Below, in pieces: positions 17,231 to 26,846 of a stretch of DNA of 64,000 bases; the stretch's first letter is position 1, and each line of letters starts with the position of its first letter. The translations under genes were made by a program, and so were the position numbers. The stretch comes from a virus, in IMG/VR virus record IMGVR_UViG_3300027788_000004, positions 62,001 to 126,000 of that record. One strand, given 5' to 3'. The notes under the pieces are model-generated. The model was not told the DNA's origin. It did no database searches and saw nothing but the letters and a program-made list of their open reading frames with translations.

Positions 17231-18814
17231 ATGGCTGGATTTGTAGAAAGAGGCGATTCAAACGCAGGTAACCGATTTGTTGCTTCAGGTGCGTTAAAAC
17301 AATTAAGTTCGTTTGGAATGAAGTACGATGATATGGTACTTCGAAATTCTCAAGCGGTTGGTATAGTTGAAGATCAATTTGGTTGGACTTACGATCCAAG
17401 AGGGTTAGTTGGTGGAGATTATGATGATTATGCATTATTTGCTAACTTAGCATTATCTGATATAGCACTTAAAAAATCAATATCAGTATTTGATAAATCA
17501 TATCCTAAGAAACGAGAAGAACTTCGTAGATTTGCGGTACAAGATGAAATTGAAGAAATTCTAGATACTTTGTGTGATGAATGTATTGTATATGATGATA
17601 AAAACTATTTTGCAGATCCTTTATTATTTGATGATGATTTATTAGCAAACGATAAAGTAGATGAAATTAGAGGAGCTATTTCTATAAACTTCAAACGAAT
17701 TTATCAGTACTTTGGTTTTAATAATGATATCACAGCATGGTCATACTTTAGAAAATTTTTAGTTGATGGATATCTTGCGTTTGAGATTATATTTGATAAT
17801 GAACAAAGAAACATTATCGGTTTCAAAGAATTAGATCCAATTTCTTTAGAACCTGGAATTGATGATCAAGGAAAACGAGTATGGAAACAATTCAAAGATA
17901 TTCCAGCAAAAGCTAGAACCTTATATGATTCACAAATTATATACCTATCGTATGCAAACTTAAATTCGCCAACTAGAATTTCTTATGTTGAACGTCTTAT
18001 TAGATCTTTTAATCTTCTTAGAATTATGGAACATTCTAGAATTATATGGTCGGTGGTTAATTCATCATTCAAAACTAAATTTATTATACCTGTAGGTGGT
18101 AAGTCAAAAACAAGAGCAAAACAATCTCTTGGTGTTCTTATGCAAAACTATCGAGAACAAGTTGACTTTAACTTTGATTCTGGAGAATTAAAAACTAATG
18201 GACGTCCGATGATGCCATTTAATAAAGAATATTGGTTACCTGAAGGTGATGCTGGTTCTCCACAAATAGAAACAATTGGTGGAGATGGACCAGATTTATC
18301 AGATACAGATTCTCTAAATTACTTCAAAGAAAATTTACGTAGAGTATCTAAAATACCTATGAATAGATTCGATGTTGAAAATCCTCCATCATGGGAAATC
18401 AATGCAGAAGGAATGACTAGAGATGAAATCAAATTTGGTAGATTCATTAATAGACTTAGATCTGTATTTCAAGAAATCATAGTAAAACCACTATGGATTC
18501 AAATGACTTTAGATTATCCAGATCTTATGAATGATGATTCATTCAAAGCTCAAGTCGGTGTTAAATTTAATAAATATAACATCTTCGAGGAAATGAAGGA
18601 AATGGAATTATTGCAGAAACGAATTGACTTTGTAACTGCAATGAAAGATGGACTTGTCGATTACGATCCTAATGGAAATGAAATTAAATACTTCTCTTCC
18701 GAATGGTTAATTCGACGATTTATGGGACTTAACGAAGAAGAAATCAAGTCAAATGATCTTATGAAGAAAAAGGAACAAGATCATTTAGATCAGATGGCCG
18801 ACGAAGAAATGTAA
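17231..18814 (+). CDS. 20: Portal vertex protein (gp20-like)
   Basis: Dodecameric portal through which DNA enters and leaves the head, and the base for prohead assembly. Length 527 against 524 in T4. Typical features are the early LALSDIALKKSISVF segment, the wing region with GFKELDPISLEP, and the crown/stem stretch DLSDTDSLNYFKENLRR followed by SKIPMNRFD. The C-terminus has the helical MTRDEIKFGRFINRLR segment common to T4-type portals. It is followed by the protease/scaffold and capsid genes in the conserved T4 order. Confidence 0.93.
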   Translation: MAGFVERGDSNAGNRFVASGALKQLSSFGMKYDDMVLRNSQAVGIVEDQFGWTYDPRGLVGGDYDDYALFANLALSDIALKKSISVFDKSYPKKREELRRFAVQDEIEEILDTLCDECIVYDDKNYFADPLLFDDDLLANDKVDEIRGAISINFKRIYQYFGFNNDITAWSYFRKFLVDGYLAFEIIFDNEQRNIIGFKELDPISLEPGIDDQGKRVWKQFKDIPAKARTLYDSQIIYLSYANLNSPTRISYVERLIRSFNLLRIMEHSRIIWSVVNSSFKTKFIIPVGGKSKTRAKQSLGVLMQNYREQVDFNFDSGELKTNGRPMMPFNKEYWLPEGDAGSPQIETIGGDGPDLSDTDSLNYFKENLRRVSKIPMNRFDVENPPSWEINAEGMTRDEIKFGRFINRLRSVFQEIIVKPLWIQMTLDYPDLMNDDSFKAQVGVKFNKYNIFEEMKEMELLQKRIDFVTAMKDGLVDYDPNGNEIKYFSSEWLIRRFMGLNEEEIKSNDLMKKKEQDHLDQMADEEM

Positions 18815-18832
18815 TTTCAATAGAATCCCAAA

Positions 18833-18841
18833 GATATATAA
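18833..18841 (+). promoter_or_regulatory. Late-type promoter GATATATAA before protease/scaffold
   Basis: GATATATAA at 18833-18841, followed by TTAAAATAA, 43 bases upstream of the protease/scaffold start. Confidence 0.6.
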
Positions 18842-18875
18842 TTAAAATAATACAAAAATAAAATAATCTTTCAAA

Positions 18876-20633
18876 ATGAATGAAGCAAATTTATTAGTAC
18901 TGGAAAGATCTACCTGTGTACTAGAAGCAAACGGAACTGGTGACGACAAGTACGTTTTAGAAGGAACTTTTTCAGAGATCGGAAAGAAGAATAAGAATAA
19001 TCGTATTTACGATGAGAAAGAACTTATTCCTCATATCGACGAGTTACAGGAAAAAATCAAAAGCGGAAAGCTATTAGGGGAATTAGATCACCCGAAACAA
19101 TTTGACATATCGTTAAAGAACGTATCCCATGTTATAGAAGAAATCAAATACGATAAAGCTAATAAAAAAGTTACTGGAAAGATTCGATTATTAGATACTG
19201 ATGCTGGAAAGCAAGCTAAGGCTTTAGTTGATGGAGGTATCCCTATTCACATATCTAGCAGAGCTGCTGGTGTTGTAGAAAGCAACGGTCATGTAAAAAT
19301 TAAGAAACTATTTACTTATGATTTAGTTGCAGATCCTGGTTTTGAGAATGCAGAACTAAAACGTGTTAACGAATCATTTGGTTTTGATAATCACGGTGAT
19401 ATACAGATATATGAGTTGAATGGATATATAGAACAGAATAACAAAGAAATTCAAAAAGAATTAACTACCATGGAAAAAAACGATACATCTATAAATGAAT
19501 CAACTGGCAATTATGTTACAGTAGATGATTTTAACGAATACTCAAAAATTATTAAAGAAGAAATCGAAAAGGCTAAAGGCGAATTAATTGACTTATCCGA
19601 ATCTTCTAAAAATGATGATCTTGTAAAATACTCAGAGCAAATCGCGTCGAGAGTAAATAAAATATCTGAATATGTTGAAGGTGTTGCTGAAAACGTAGAT
19701 AATCTTATTTCACATAACGATTATATTATAGAGAACCTTTCTAAAGTTAAAGATTACGCAGAATATGTGGGATTAAAAACAGATCAAAATATAGAATACT
19801 CTAAACATATTGCTGAGAACGTTAATACAAGAACATCTTATCAAGATTATGTTAATGAACATGTTGATAAAGTAATAGATTACCAAAACTATATAGTTGA
19901 AGGTCTTGATGCTACAACAAATTATGCAGAATATCTAAAAGAAAATTTAGAAAAACTTGGTAATTATACAGATTATGTAGTTTCTTCATTAAACGAAACG
20001 AAAGTTGAAGATAATAAAGAAGAAACTAAAGAAACAATAAATGAATCAGAAACAGTTGAATCAACTAACGTTGAAGAACTAGTTACTGAAAACGAAACAT
20101 TCAAATCAGAATTAAACGAAAAAATTACAGCGTTGGTCGAATCAGCTAAGAAGCAAAAAGTTGAAGAAACATCTGTAAATACACATTTCTTACATTTCTT
20201 GAATGAAGATCGCAGATCTAACTATAAGGATTTAGACGATGAGGCTAAGGCGAAAGTCATTAGAGCTTATGAATCTACCGATTGGTTTGGATCTAACGAT
20301 GCTTCAGGAATATGGGAAAGTGTATTCGCCGAACCTATAAAAAAAATCGATTGGTTAGAAAGTAGACCTGAGAAATTCGATAGTCTTTGGGAGTCCTTAA
20401 ATGAGGATTCTAAAAATTCTATCAAAGCTCAAGCAACTATGAGAGATCTTGATACACAGTACAAGATCGATCACTTCTGGGCAACACGAGATTTAAGAGG
20501 TTCAAACCCATCTGAACAAATTGATGAATCTAAGAAAATGGTTAACGAAAGTGAATCATCTACTTATGAAACACAAGGTGTTTACATGGACTCTGTTACA
20601 GAGGGGCTTAAAAAACGCTTTAACAGAAGTTAA
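18876..20633 (+). CDS. 21: Prohead protease fused to scaffold-like domain (gp21-gp22 fusion)
   Basis: Residues 1-190 form a herpes/T4-type prohead protease: GELDHP contains the catalytic His and HISSRAAG the catalytic Ser region, with a TYDLVADPGF strand after it. It cuts head proteins after [ILV]xE; its own N-terminus has such a site (VLE-A). Residues about 252-378 carry a 14-residue repeat (YxxYxxExLxxxxx), a long helical array as expected of a scaffold core. The rest is acidic with more candidate cut sites. T4 encodes protease (gp21) and scaffold (gp22) separately. An internal Met at residue 199 (19470) lies exactly at the junction and could start a separate scaffold. At 585 residues it is more than twice the size of T4 gp21. 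Confidence 0.85.
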   Translation: MNEANLLVLERSTCVLEANGTGDDKYVLEGTFSEIGKKNKNNRIYDEKELIPHIDELQEKIKSGKLLGELDHPKQFDISLKNVSHVIEEIKYDKANKKVTGKIRLLDTDAGKQAKALVDGGIPIHISSRAAGVVESNGHVKIKKLFTYDLVADPGFENAELKRVNESFGFDNHGDIQIYELNGYIEQNNKEIQKELTTMEKNDTSINESTGNYVTVDDFNEYSKIIKEEIEKAKGELIDLSESSKNDDLVKYSEQIASRVNKISEYVEGVAENVDNLISHNDYIIENLSKVKDYAEYVGLKTDQNIEYSKHIAENVNTRTSYQDYVNEHVDKVIDYQNYIVEGLDATTNYAEYLKENLEKLGNYTDYVVSSLNETKVEDNKEETKETINESETVESTNVEELVTENETFKSELNEKITALVESAKKQKVEETSVNTHFLHFLNEDRRSNYKDLDDEAKAKVIRAYESTDWFGSNDASGIWESVFAEPIKKIDWLESRPEKFDSLWESLNEDSKNSIKAQATMRDLDTQYKIDHFWATRDLRGSNPSEQIDESKKMVNESESSTYETQGVYMDSVTEGLKKRFNRS

Positions 20634-20676
20634 AAACTTCAACAAACCAAACCCAATAAAAAATAATTAGACAATT

Positions 20677-22401
20677 ATGAATTTAATTAATGAATCTGAA
20701 ATTTTTTCTAAGTGGACTCCGATTATCGAGAGCACTACTGGAATTGAAGACAGATCTAAACTAGAATGGATGTCTAAGTATTGTCATAACCATGAGTTGT
20801 ACGAGAATAATTCGACTGCAACTGTAGGTTCTGTTAATGGTATGGGTGCCGTACGTTTCCCAGCTCCTCCTGGAGCTCAGACTGCGTTCGCTACTCAAAC
20901 TACTGGATCTGGTGATAAGCCTTACACTTTGCTTCCTCTTGCTATGCAAGTTGCTGCTCAGACTGTAGGTTTAGACCTTGTACCAGTTGTACCAATGAAT
21001 GGACCAATGGGAGTGCTTACTTATTTAGACTTCGTCTACGGCGGTGGTAAAGTACCACAAACCGGACAAACTGCTGCATTTAACGCTACAACAGCTGGAG
21101 ATGCACCAAACATGCCACTACTTATTAAAGTAGACTGGCCGACGGGAGCTTCTTCTTTTGGAAGTGTACCTAAAGGAACAGTTGGTGGACTTAATGCTGT
21201 AGGTAACGTTCCTGGTGGAACTGTTACTTTTGTAGGACAATCAAGAATTGACGGTTACCCAATCTTCAAAGTTGACTCTCTTACTGCAGGATTATCAATC
21301 GCTGACTTATTCGGAACTGCAACTGGTGTAACTTTCTCTGGAGGTATTGCAACTGCCGGTATCGGTAGTGTAGCAATTTCTGTAGGAAATGCAACATTAG
21401 TAAAAGCTCTTGAAGATCATGTTCAAGGATTCTCATCTAACGATTACACTGGTTCTACTGAGCCAATGTCAAGAGTACAAGGTGAGGGTACTGTAGATAA
21501 CGTAATGAATTTAAGTTTATTCAACAAATCTGTTGAAGCACAAACTTTCCAAGTTGCTGCTGCAGTAACTAGAGAGCAAGTACAAGACTTAAAACAATTC
21601 GGTATCGATGCTGTTGCTCAAGTTGAATCAGTTCTTATTAACGAATTGACTCAATCAATTAACAGAAACATCTTAGGAAGAGTAAGAAGATTAGGTTATT
21701 CTAATGCTCAAGGTATTTTTGCTTCACAAGGTGTACAATTCAACCTATGGGTTGGATCTATATTAGGTGCTACAACTTATTCGACTGTATATGGAACTTA
21801 CGGTGCTAGTGCAACTGCATTAGATACTGCTCAAGGTAACGGACTACAAGCGTTTGGTATTGGTGCATCTTCTAATCCTGTTATAAACAACTCTGAAACT
21901 AATTCTAACGCAGAGAACTTACATACTAGACAACGTAAAGTAATGTCTAAATGTTTAGCTGCTGCAAATATGATTGCGATCAGAGGTAGAAGAGGTCCTG
22001 CTACTTTCGTAGTAACTAACGGACAACTTGGTACTGCACTTCAAGATTGTGCTGGATTCGTTCCTGCACCATTGATGAATACACTAAACCAACAAACTGG
22101 CTCATTATACCCTATCGGTACTTTAGCTGGATTGGTTGTTTACGTAGATCCATTAATGTCATGGGGTGATACTCGAGTGACTGTAGGTAGAAAAGGTGAC
22201 GGAAACTCTCCAGGTATTGTATTTATGCCATACTTAATGGCTGAATCAGTACAAACTATTGCTGAAGGAACAATGGCGCCGAAAATCGCTGTGAAATCTA
22301 GATATGCATTAGTTGAGGCTGGATTCCATCCTGAAACTATGTACTTATCATTCGGTGTTGTTTATGGTGATAATATCTTAGCTGGTGGTGGTCTTGCGTA
22401 A
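20677..22401 (+). CDS. 23: Major capsid protein (gp23-like)
   Basis: Main shell protein of the head; HK97-fold family of T4 gp23. The N-terminal delta region starts with LINES and has a probable maturation cut after LYE43 (HNHELYE-N), analogous to gp23 processing. It is followed by the Gly/Ala-rich MCP body with conserved blocks FPAPPGAQTAFATQTTG, PLAMQVAAQTVGLDLV and AAAVTREQVQDLKQFGIDA. Length 574 against 521. Codon use is more regular, with fewer rare-looking codons than its neighbours, consistent with very high expression. A strong terminator follows directly. Confidence 0.96.
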   Translation: MNLINESEIFSKWTPIIESTTGIEDRSKLEWMSKYCHNHELYENNSTATVGSVNGMGAVRFPAPPGAQTAFATQTTGSGDKPYTLLPLAMQVAAQTVGLDLVPVVPMNGPMGVLTYLDFVYGGGKVPQTGQTAAFNATTAGDAPNMPLLIKVDWPTGASSFGSVPKGTVGGLNAVGNVPGGTVTFVGQSRIDGYPIFKVDSLTAGLSIADLFGTATGVTFSGGIATAGIGSVAISVGNATLVKALEDHVQGFSSNDYTGSTEPMSRVQGEGTVDNVMNLSLFNKSVEAQTFQVAAAVTREQVQDLKQFGIDAVAQVESVLINELTQSINRNILGRVRRLGYSNAQGIFASQGVQFNLWVGSILGATTYSTVYGTYGASATALDTAQGNGLQAFGIGASSNPVINNSETNSNAENLHTRQRKVMSKCLAAANMIAIRGRRGPATFVVTNGQLGTALQDCAGFVPAPLMNTLNQQTGSLYPIGTLAGLVVYVDPLMSWGDTRVTVGRKGDGNSPGIVFMPYLMAESVQTIAEGTMAPKIAVKSRYALVEAGFHPETMYLSFGVVYGDNILAGGGLA

Positions 22402-22448
22402 TTGAGCAATCAATAACGTAATACATCATTACACTAATTTACATTATG

Positions 22449-22482
22449 CAAAAGGTCTCCTTCGGGAGACCTTTTGTTTTTT
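22449..22482 (+). terminator. Strong Rho-independent terminator after major capsid gene
   Basis: Twelve-base-pair stem CAAAAGGTCTCC/GGAGACCTTTTG around a UUCG tetraloop (22449-22460 with 22465-22476), followed by six T. This is a classical extra-stable terminator. Confidence 0.93.
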
Positions 22483-22488
22483 GTAACG

Positions 22489-22497
22489 AATATATAG
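22489..22497 (+). promoter_or_regulatory. Late-type promoter AATATATAG
   Basis: AATATATAG box immediately after the capsid terminator and 34 bases before the next head-protein start; a weaker variant of the late box. Confidence 0.45.
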
Positions 22498-22522
22498 TAA
22501 TATAAAACAAAAAAGACATTCA

Positions 22523-24907
22523 ATGAAAATTATTTCTAGAAATTCATTCAATCATATAAATGAAGCGGTTTTTGGTGTACGTTTATCAGGATATTCAAAA
22601 GAAGATTTTGAAAGACTTAATCATACCGAACTATCAGATGCACTTAAACAGATATTATTACTATCAGGCGGAGGATTCACGACCGAATCCATTTCATGTC
22701 TAAAACAATCTTTACTAAAACATAATTTATTAGAAGAATCAAGATTTGATAAAGTTATTTTTGATAAATCAGTCAATGAAGAAAACCTTAATGAGGATGA
22801 CCATTTAGCAATGATTGATGATCTTATTAAAGGTACTGCAGCAATTGGACTAGCTGGTGCTGTTGGTATGGGAGCATACATAAACTTTTTAGGTAAAAAG
22901 AAAAAGATCAAAAAGGCTTGGACTAATGTATATAAAGCAAAGGGAGATGAATCTGATATTGATTTAGAAACGTGGCAAGAGAAACAAGCGTTAAAAGCTG
23001 AATTAACTAAAGATGAAGTTACTGATAAGACAGGACAAGTTGAAACAACTATAACTAATAAGAAAGAAGAATTAACGAACGTTGATAAAACATGGGATGA
23101 AGATAAAAAGGAAGCTAAGCAAAAACTTGATGATACTAAGAAGTTATTATATGAATTAGATCCTAAAACATATAACGACCCAGAAGCAAAATCTTCAGTA
23201 AAACCAGCAAAGGAAAGTTTGAAAGAAGAAGAAACCGAAAAGGAAGATAAAAAGGATGATGGACCTGAAGGAGATTTACAAAAAGCACAAAACGCAGTTA
23301 AAGATGCAAGACCTGATGAAAAGGAAATAGAAAAGGAATTAATACCAATTGATAAACAAATTCAAGGAGGTATTGATAAAATGGCAGATTTCAAAGGAGA
23401 TAAGAAAGAAAAGGCTGCGGCTGGTAAAAAATGGGCAAAAGAAAAATCTAAATTACAAGATAATAAAGAAAAGATTAAAGATGGATCTTCTAATAAAAAA
23501 TTACAAGCTGCTAAAAAGGAGTTAGAAGGAATAAAAAAACAACTCGAATCTGAACAAAAGAGATTAGAAAAAAGAAAGGCAGATTACGCAGAATACGCTG
23601 ATGGATCTACTAAAGAAACGAAATCAAAATTAAAGGACGAGATAGATGATCTTCGAGGAGAAATTGATAAGATAAAGGAAAGAGGCCAACCAAAGGGAGA
23701 TGCTAGTGATGTTCAAAAAATAGATGATATCGGTAAGCAAAAGAAAGAGAACGTTAAGCAAGAAATTCAAGCTTTAGCAGATGAGGCTGATCGAGTAAGT
23801 GGAACTAAAGATGGAGGTAAGGAGGCTGCTGGTTTAGCTGGTAAAGCTCTTGGTATGAAATCAGGATTTACTAAAAAGGTAAAAGGTGAATTAGAAAAGG
23901 ATCTAATAAAACAGAAAAAGTCTAACATTGAAAAAATGGGAGATGATAAACGAGCAGAATCATTAGATATATTAGCTAAAGAAGCCGATAAAAAAGCTGC
24001 AGAAGGAGATAAAAAATTCCAAGACGAAAAGAAAAAGGTTGATGCATCTGATAAAGAAAAGCAAGAAGCTGAGGATAAGGTGGCTGCAAAATTAGCTAAA
24101 GATGCTGAGGATAAAAAAGCAAAGAATACGGAAAAGACCGCTGAGTTAAATAAAGAAATCGCTAATTTACAATCAGGCGATTCAAAGGGTAAGGAAGAAC
24201 AAATTGCTAATCTACAAACTCAGATTAATAAATTACAAACAGAACACCGTTCGGTTACAACAAAATTCAAAATTGCAATTTTAGAAGCTGAGCTTAGGAA
24301 AATAACGGAAGAAGATAAAGATGCAAAAAGTAGTAATGATAATACATTATTAAACAAAACGGTTATACTGAGTGATCTCTCAGGAACCGATATGAGTCAT
24401 CTAGATGGAGCTGAGGGAGTTGTTACTAAGTCTTTCAAAGAAGGCGAACGAGAACCTGAAGGAGATATGCCAAGAAGATCAGGAGATCCTGAATTATTCA
24501 AAATAGAATTAAAGGATCCTCAAGATCCTATGTATCCAGATGTTAACTTACCAGCAAAAAACATAAAAATTCTTGATAAAAAGGCTGATGATAGTGAAGA
24601 AGAAGAAACAAAAACCGAAGAAAGTTTTAGATCTAAATTTAATTCGGCAATGAACGAAGAGAATAATAAGATGAATCATCAAGCTGAACTCGAACAAAGT
24701 GCAGATAATAATAAAGAATTAGCAGAACTTAAAAAGTATAAGCAAAGATTATATGATTCTGGAGAATCTGCAGCGGTTAGTACTTGGGAATCGTTTGAAA
24801 AACGAGTTATAGGTAAAGATGGCACATGGGAGCTTGCACCTACACAATCATATGCAAAAGCTATAACACAACTAAAAGATCTTATAGGTAAATATAGTAT
24901 AAAATGA
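22523..24907 (+). CDS. Large charged coiled-coil protein, probably capsid-targeted
   Basis: A 794-residue protein with no recognised enzyme domain. The N-terminus (SFNHINEA) carries a capsid-targeting-like peptide with a predicted cut after INE. Residues about 100-130 form a short hydrophobic Gly/Ala-rich segment that could span or disturb a membrane. Residues about 140-610 are an extreme Lys/Glu/Asp/Ala-rich coiled coil. A small beta domain follows, then a helical C-terminus with more possible cut sites (SAMNEE). The neighbours downstream overlap and also include a targeted protein. It may be a head-filling or ejected protein; this is inference. Confidence 0.75.
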   Translation: MKIISRNSFNHINEAVFGVRLSGYSKEDFERLNHTELSDALKQILLLSGGGFTTESISCLKQSLLKHNLLEESRFDKVIFDKSVNEENLNEDDHLAMIDDLIKGTAAIGLAGAVGMGAYINFLGKKKKIKKAWTNVYKAKGDESDIDLETWQEKQALKAELTKDEVTDKTGQVETTITNKKEELTNVDKTWDEDKKEAKQKLDDTKKLLYELDPKTYNDPEAKSSVKPAKESLKEEETEKEDKKDDGPEGDLQKAQNAVKDARPDEKEIEKELIPIDKQIQGGIDKMADFKGDKKEKAAAGKKWAKEKSKLQDNKEKIKDGSSNKKLQAAKKELEGIKKQLESEQKRLEKRKADYAEYADGSTKETKSKLKDEIDDLRGEIDKIKERGQPKGDASDVQKIDDIGKQKKENVKQEIQALADEADRVSGTKDGGKEAAGLAGKALGMKSGFTKKVKGELEKDLIKQKKSNIEKMGDDKRAESLDILAKEADKKAAEGDKKFQDEKKKVDASDKEKQEAEDKVAAKLAKDAEDKKAKNTEKTAELNKEIANLQSGDSKGKEEQIANLQTQINKLQTEHRSVTTKFKIAILEAELRKITEEDKDAKSSNDNTLLNKTVILSDLSGTDMSHLDGAEGVVTKSFKEGEREPEGDMPRRSGDPELFKIELKDPQDPMYPDVNLPAKNIKILDKKADDSEEEETKTEESFRSKFNSAMNEENNKMNHQAELEQSADNNKELAELKKYKQRLYDSGESAAVSTWESFEKRVIGKDGTWELAPTQSYAKAITQLKDLIGKYSIK

Positions 24908-25383
24908 AAATAACAAGAAGTAAGGCTGGTAAAAATCCAACTAGACATGGTATTGTTTTACGTGGACTTAAACCAACTTATAAAGAGGTATTAAAGAAAC
25001 ATGAATTTATAAAGGACCATTGTAAAGATGATAATTTTGTACATCTTTTATTTAGTCTTATTGATAGAGAAAATATACAAAAAAATAAAAGCAAATACTT
25101 TATAGATCCTACTGATGGAGAAGTTAAAGATAGAAAAATTCTTATAGATGAAATAAAAATAGTTCCTTGGAAATGTTCTTATTGTGAATGTAAAATAAAA
25201 TCTAAAATGGAAGATTTTTCTACAAAGAATTTTACATGTAAAAAATGCTATAAGGCATACGTTAAAGATGAGAAAAAAATAAGTCAATTAGTTTTAGAAA
25301 ATTCAGTAGAATTTGCTGAACTTTGTAAAAGATTAATAAATAGAGATAGAAAAACATTCCTTAAATATATACAAAATAAATGA
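24904..25383 (+). CDS. Hypothetical protein with four-cysteine zinc-ribbon-like motif
   Basis: A 159-residue basic protein. Two CxxC pairs (CSYC and CKKC, about 22 residues apart around residues 98-120) suggest one zinc-ribbon knuckle pair, a nucleic-acid or protein-binding module. The start overlaps the upstream stop (ATGA) and its own stop overlaps the start of the ATP-grasp gene (AATGA), so these three genes are translationally coupled. The function is unknown; an adaptor or chaperone for one of the two packaged neighbours is possible. Confidence 0.75.
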   Translation: MKITRSKAGKNPTRHGIVLRGLKPTYKEVLKKHEFIKDHCKDDNFVHLLFSLIDRENIQKNKSKYFIDPTDGEVKDRKILIDEIKIVPWKCSYCECKIKSKMEDFSTKNFTCKKCYKAYVKDEKKISQLVLENSVEFAELCKRLINRDRKTFLKYIQNK

Positions 25384-26846
25384 AACACTTCGAAAAATAC
25401 CAAATGATAACAGAAGCCTTATCATTGAATAAAGTTCAAGTAGTTATCTTGTCTAATTTAGACTCGAAATCTACAACAGTAGACTCTATAAAATCTGAAT
25501 GCAATAAGCGAGGAATTCCTTGTAATGCATTAGATGTTAAAACATCTCATATAAAAGAATACGTAAATAAGAGAAACGATATTAAGATAGGCGATGCTAA
25601 AACAAAACCATTCGCAATTAATAGATTAAACACTGTTGTAATAGCAAGAAGAGGAGTAGTATCTACAACATACACTCAAAAATTATTACAAGATTTAGAA
25701 AAGGCAAACTTCTTTTGTGTAAATGGCCTTGAACCTACAATGATTTGTGAAAATAAAAATACAACTAATACTATATTAGAAGCTGCTGGATTACCAACAC
25801 CAAAAAACACAATCATTAGCGATGTCGAAGGAGTTGATTTAGCGCTTAAAACTATTGGTGGAAAATTTCCAGTTATTGTAAAACTTCTTTCAGGATCTCA
25901 AGGTATAGGAGTTTCTCAGGTAGATTCTTACGAATCGTTGGTTTCTGTATTACAAACTTTATGGAAAGCTAGCGGAAAGAATGAAGTACTCTTACAAGAA
26001 AAGGTACCTGCAGATGGTGATGTTAGAATCCAAGTATTATCTAGGAAATTCTTTAGTCCCGATGATGAATCTTCTGAAATAGTTGCAGCGATGAAAAGAA
26101 CTTCAGCTAAAAAAGATTTTAGAACTAATTATTCTATTGGTGGAGGCGTTAAAAAGATTAAGTTAACTAAAGAAATGGAAGAAATATCTAAAGGTGCCGC
26201 TAAAGCAGTTGACTGTGCATGGTGTGCAGTAGATTTAATTATAGACAAAGAAACTAAAAAACCATATATATTAGAAGTTAACGCTTCACCAGGAACTAAA
26301 GGTATTACAGAAGCAACTGGTATTAATGTTGTTGGAGAAGTTATGGACTATGTATTAAATAAAGATAATTGGACTTATCCAACTATCAATTGTGGTTATA
26401 GAGAATGTTTAACATTACCTGGAGTTGGAGAATTGGTGGTAAAGATGGATACCGGTAATGGTGCTAAAGGGATGGCATTTCATGGAGATAAAATTGAAGA
26501 AGATGGTAAATATCTTAATTGGGAAATTGGAGATAATAAATTCAGAGATAAAATAGTTGGATATTCAGAGCCTATGGATACTCATGGTGAGACAATGAAA
26601 AGACCGATAATAGAAAGGGATTTAGTATTTGCTGGAAAACTAGTTCCTAAAGTTCCTATTTCAATTGTAGATAGAACGGCTAAAAGCACACCAGTATTAG
26701 CAAATAGAAAATTCATGGATAGACTAGGTATTGTTGTGAGTCCTTCTAAAGCCTTTAAGGCTACTCAATTCACTGGAGAATTTGATTGGTCTAAATCTCA
26801 AGGTGATAAACACGGCGGAATAAATTTTGACACCAAAGAGAAATAA
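25380..26846 (+). CDS. RimK-like ATP-grasp ligase fused to a RimB/COG4067-type retropepsin-like domain, with capsid-targeting N-terminus
   Basis: Predicted ATP-dependent amino-acid (glutamate) ligase, the family of RimK that adds glutamate to ribosomal protein S6. Residues about 20-330 are ATP-grasp: RRG at 90-92, PVIVKLLSGSQGIGVSQ with the nucleotide Lys168, LLQEKVP, and the metal-binding D284, E299 and N301 (ILEVNASPG). Residues about 338-462 match the small retropepsin-like domain found next to RimK genes: KMDTGNGAKG (DTG 357-359), then R-P-I-IERD and the NRKFMDRLGIVVSPSKAF ending. The first 13 residues (MKHFEKYQMITEA) resemble the T4 capsid-targeting peptide with a cut after ITE12, so the enzyme may be packaged and injected, as T4 Alt is. 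The substrate is unknown. Confidence 0.88.
   Translation: MKHFEKYQMITEALSLNKVQVVILSNLDSKSTTVDSIKSECNKRGIPCNALDVKTSHIKEYVNKRNDIKIGDAKTKPFAINRLNTVVIARRGVVSTTYTQKLLQDLEKANFFCVNGLEPTMICENKNTTNTILEAAGLPTPKNTIISDVEGVDLALKTIGGKFPVIVKLLSGSQGIGVSQVDSYESLVSVLQTLWKASGKNEVLLQEKVPADGDVRIQVLSRKFFSPDDESSEIVAAMKRTSAKKDFRTNYSIGGGVKKIKLTKEMEEISKGAAKAVDCAWCAVDLIIDKETKKPYILEVNASPGTKGITEATGINVVGEVMDYVLNKDNWTYPTINCGYRECLTLPGVGELVVKMDTGNGAKGMAFHGDKIEEDGKYLNWEIGDNKFRDKIVGYSEPMDTHGETMKRPIIERDLVFAGKLVPKVPISIVDRTAKSTPVLANRKFMDRLGIVVSPSKAFKATQFTGEFDWSKSQGDKHGGINFDTKEK

Noticed and set aside
22900-24600. Low-complexity Lys/Glu region as a DNA repeat
   Set aside because: It is a coiled-coil coding region without tandem nucleotide repeats of constant period.
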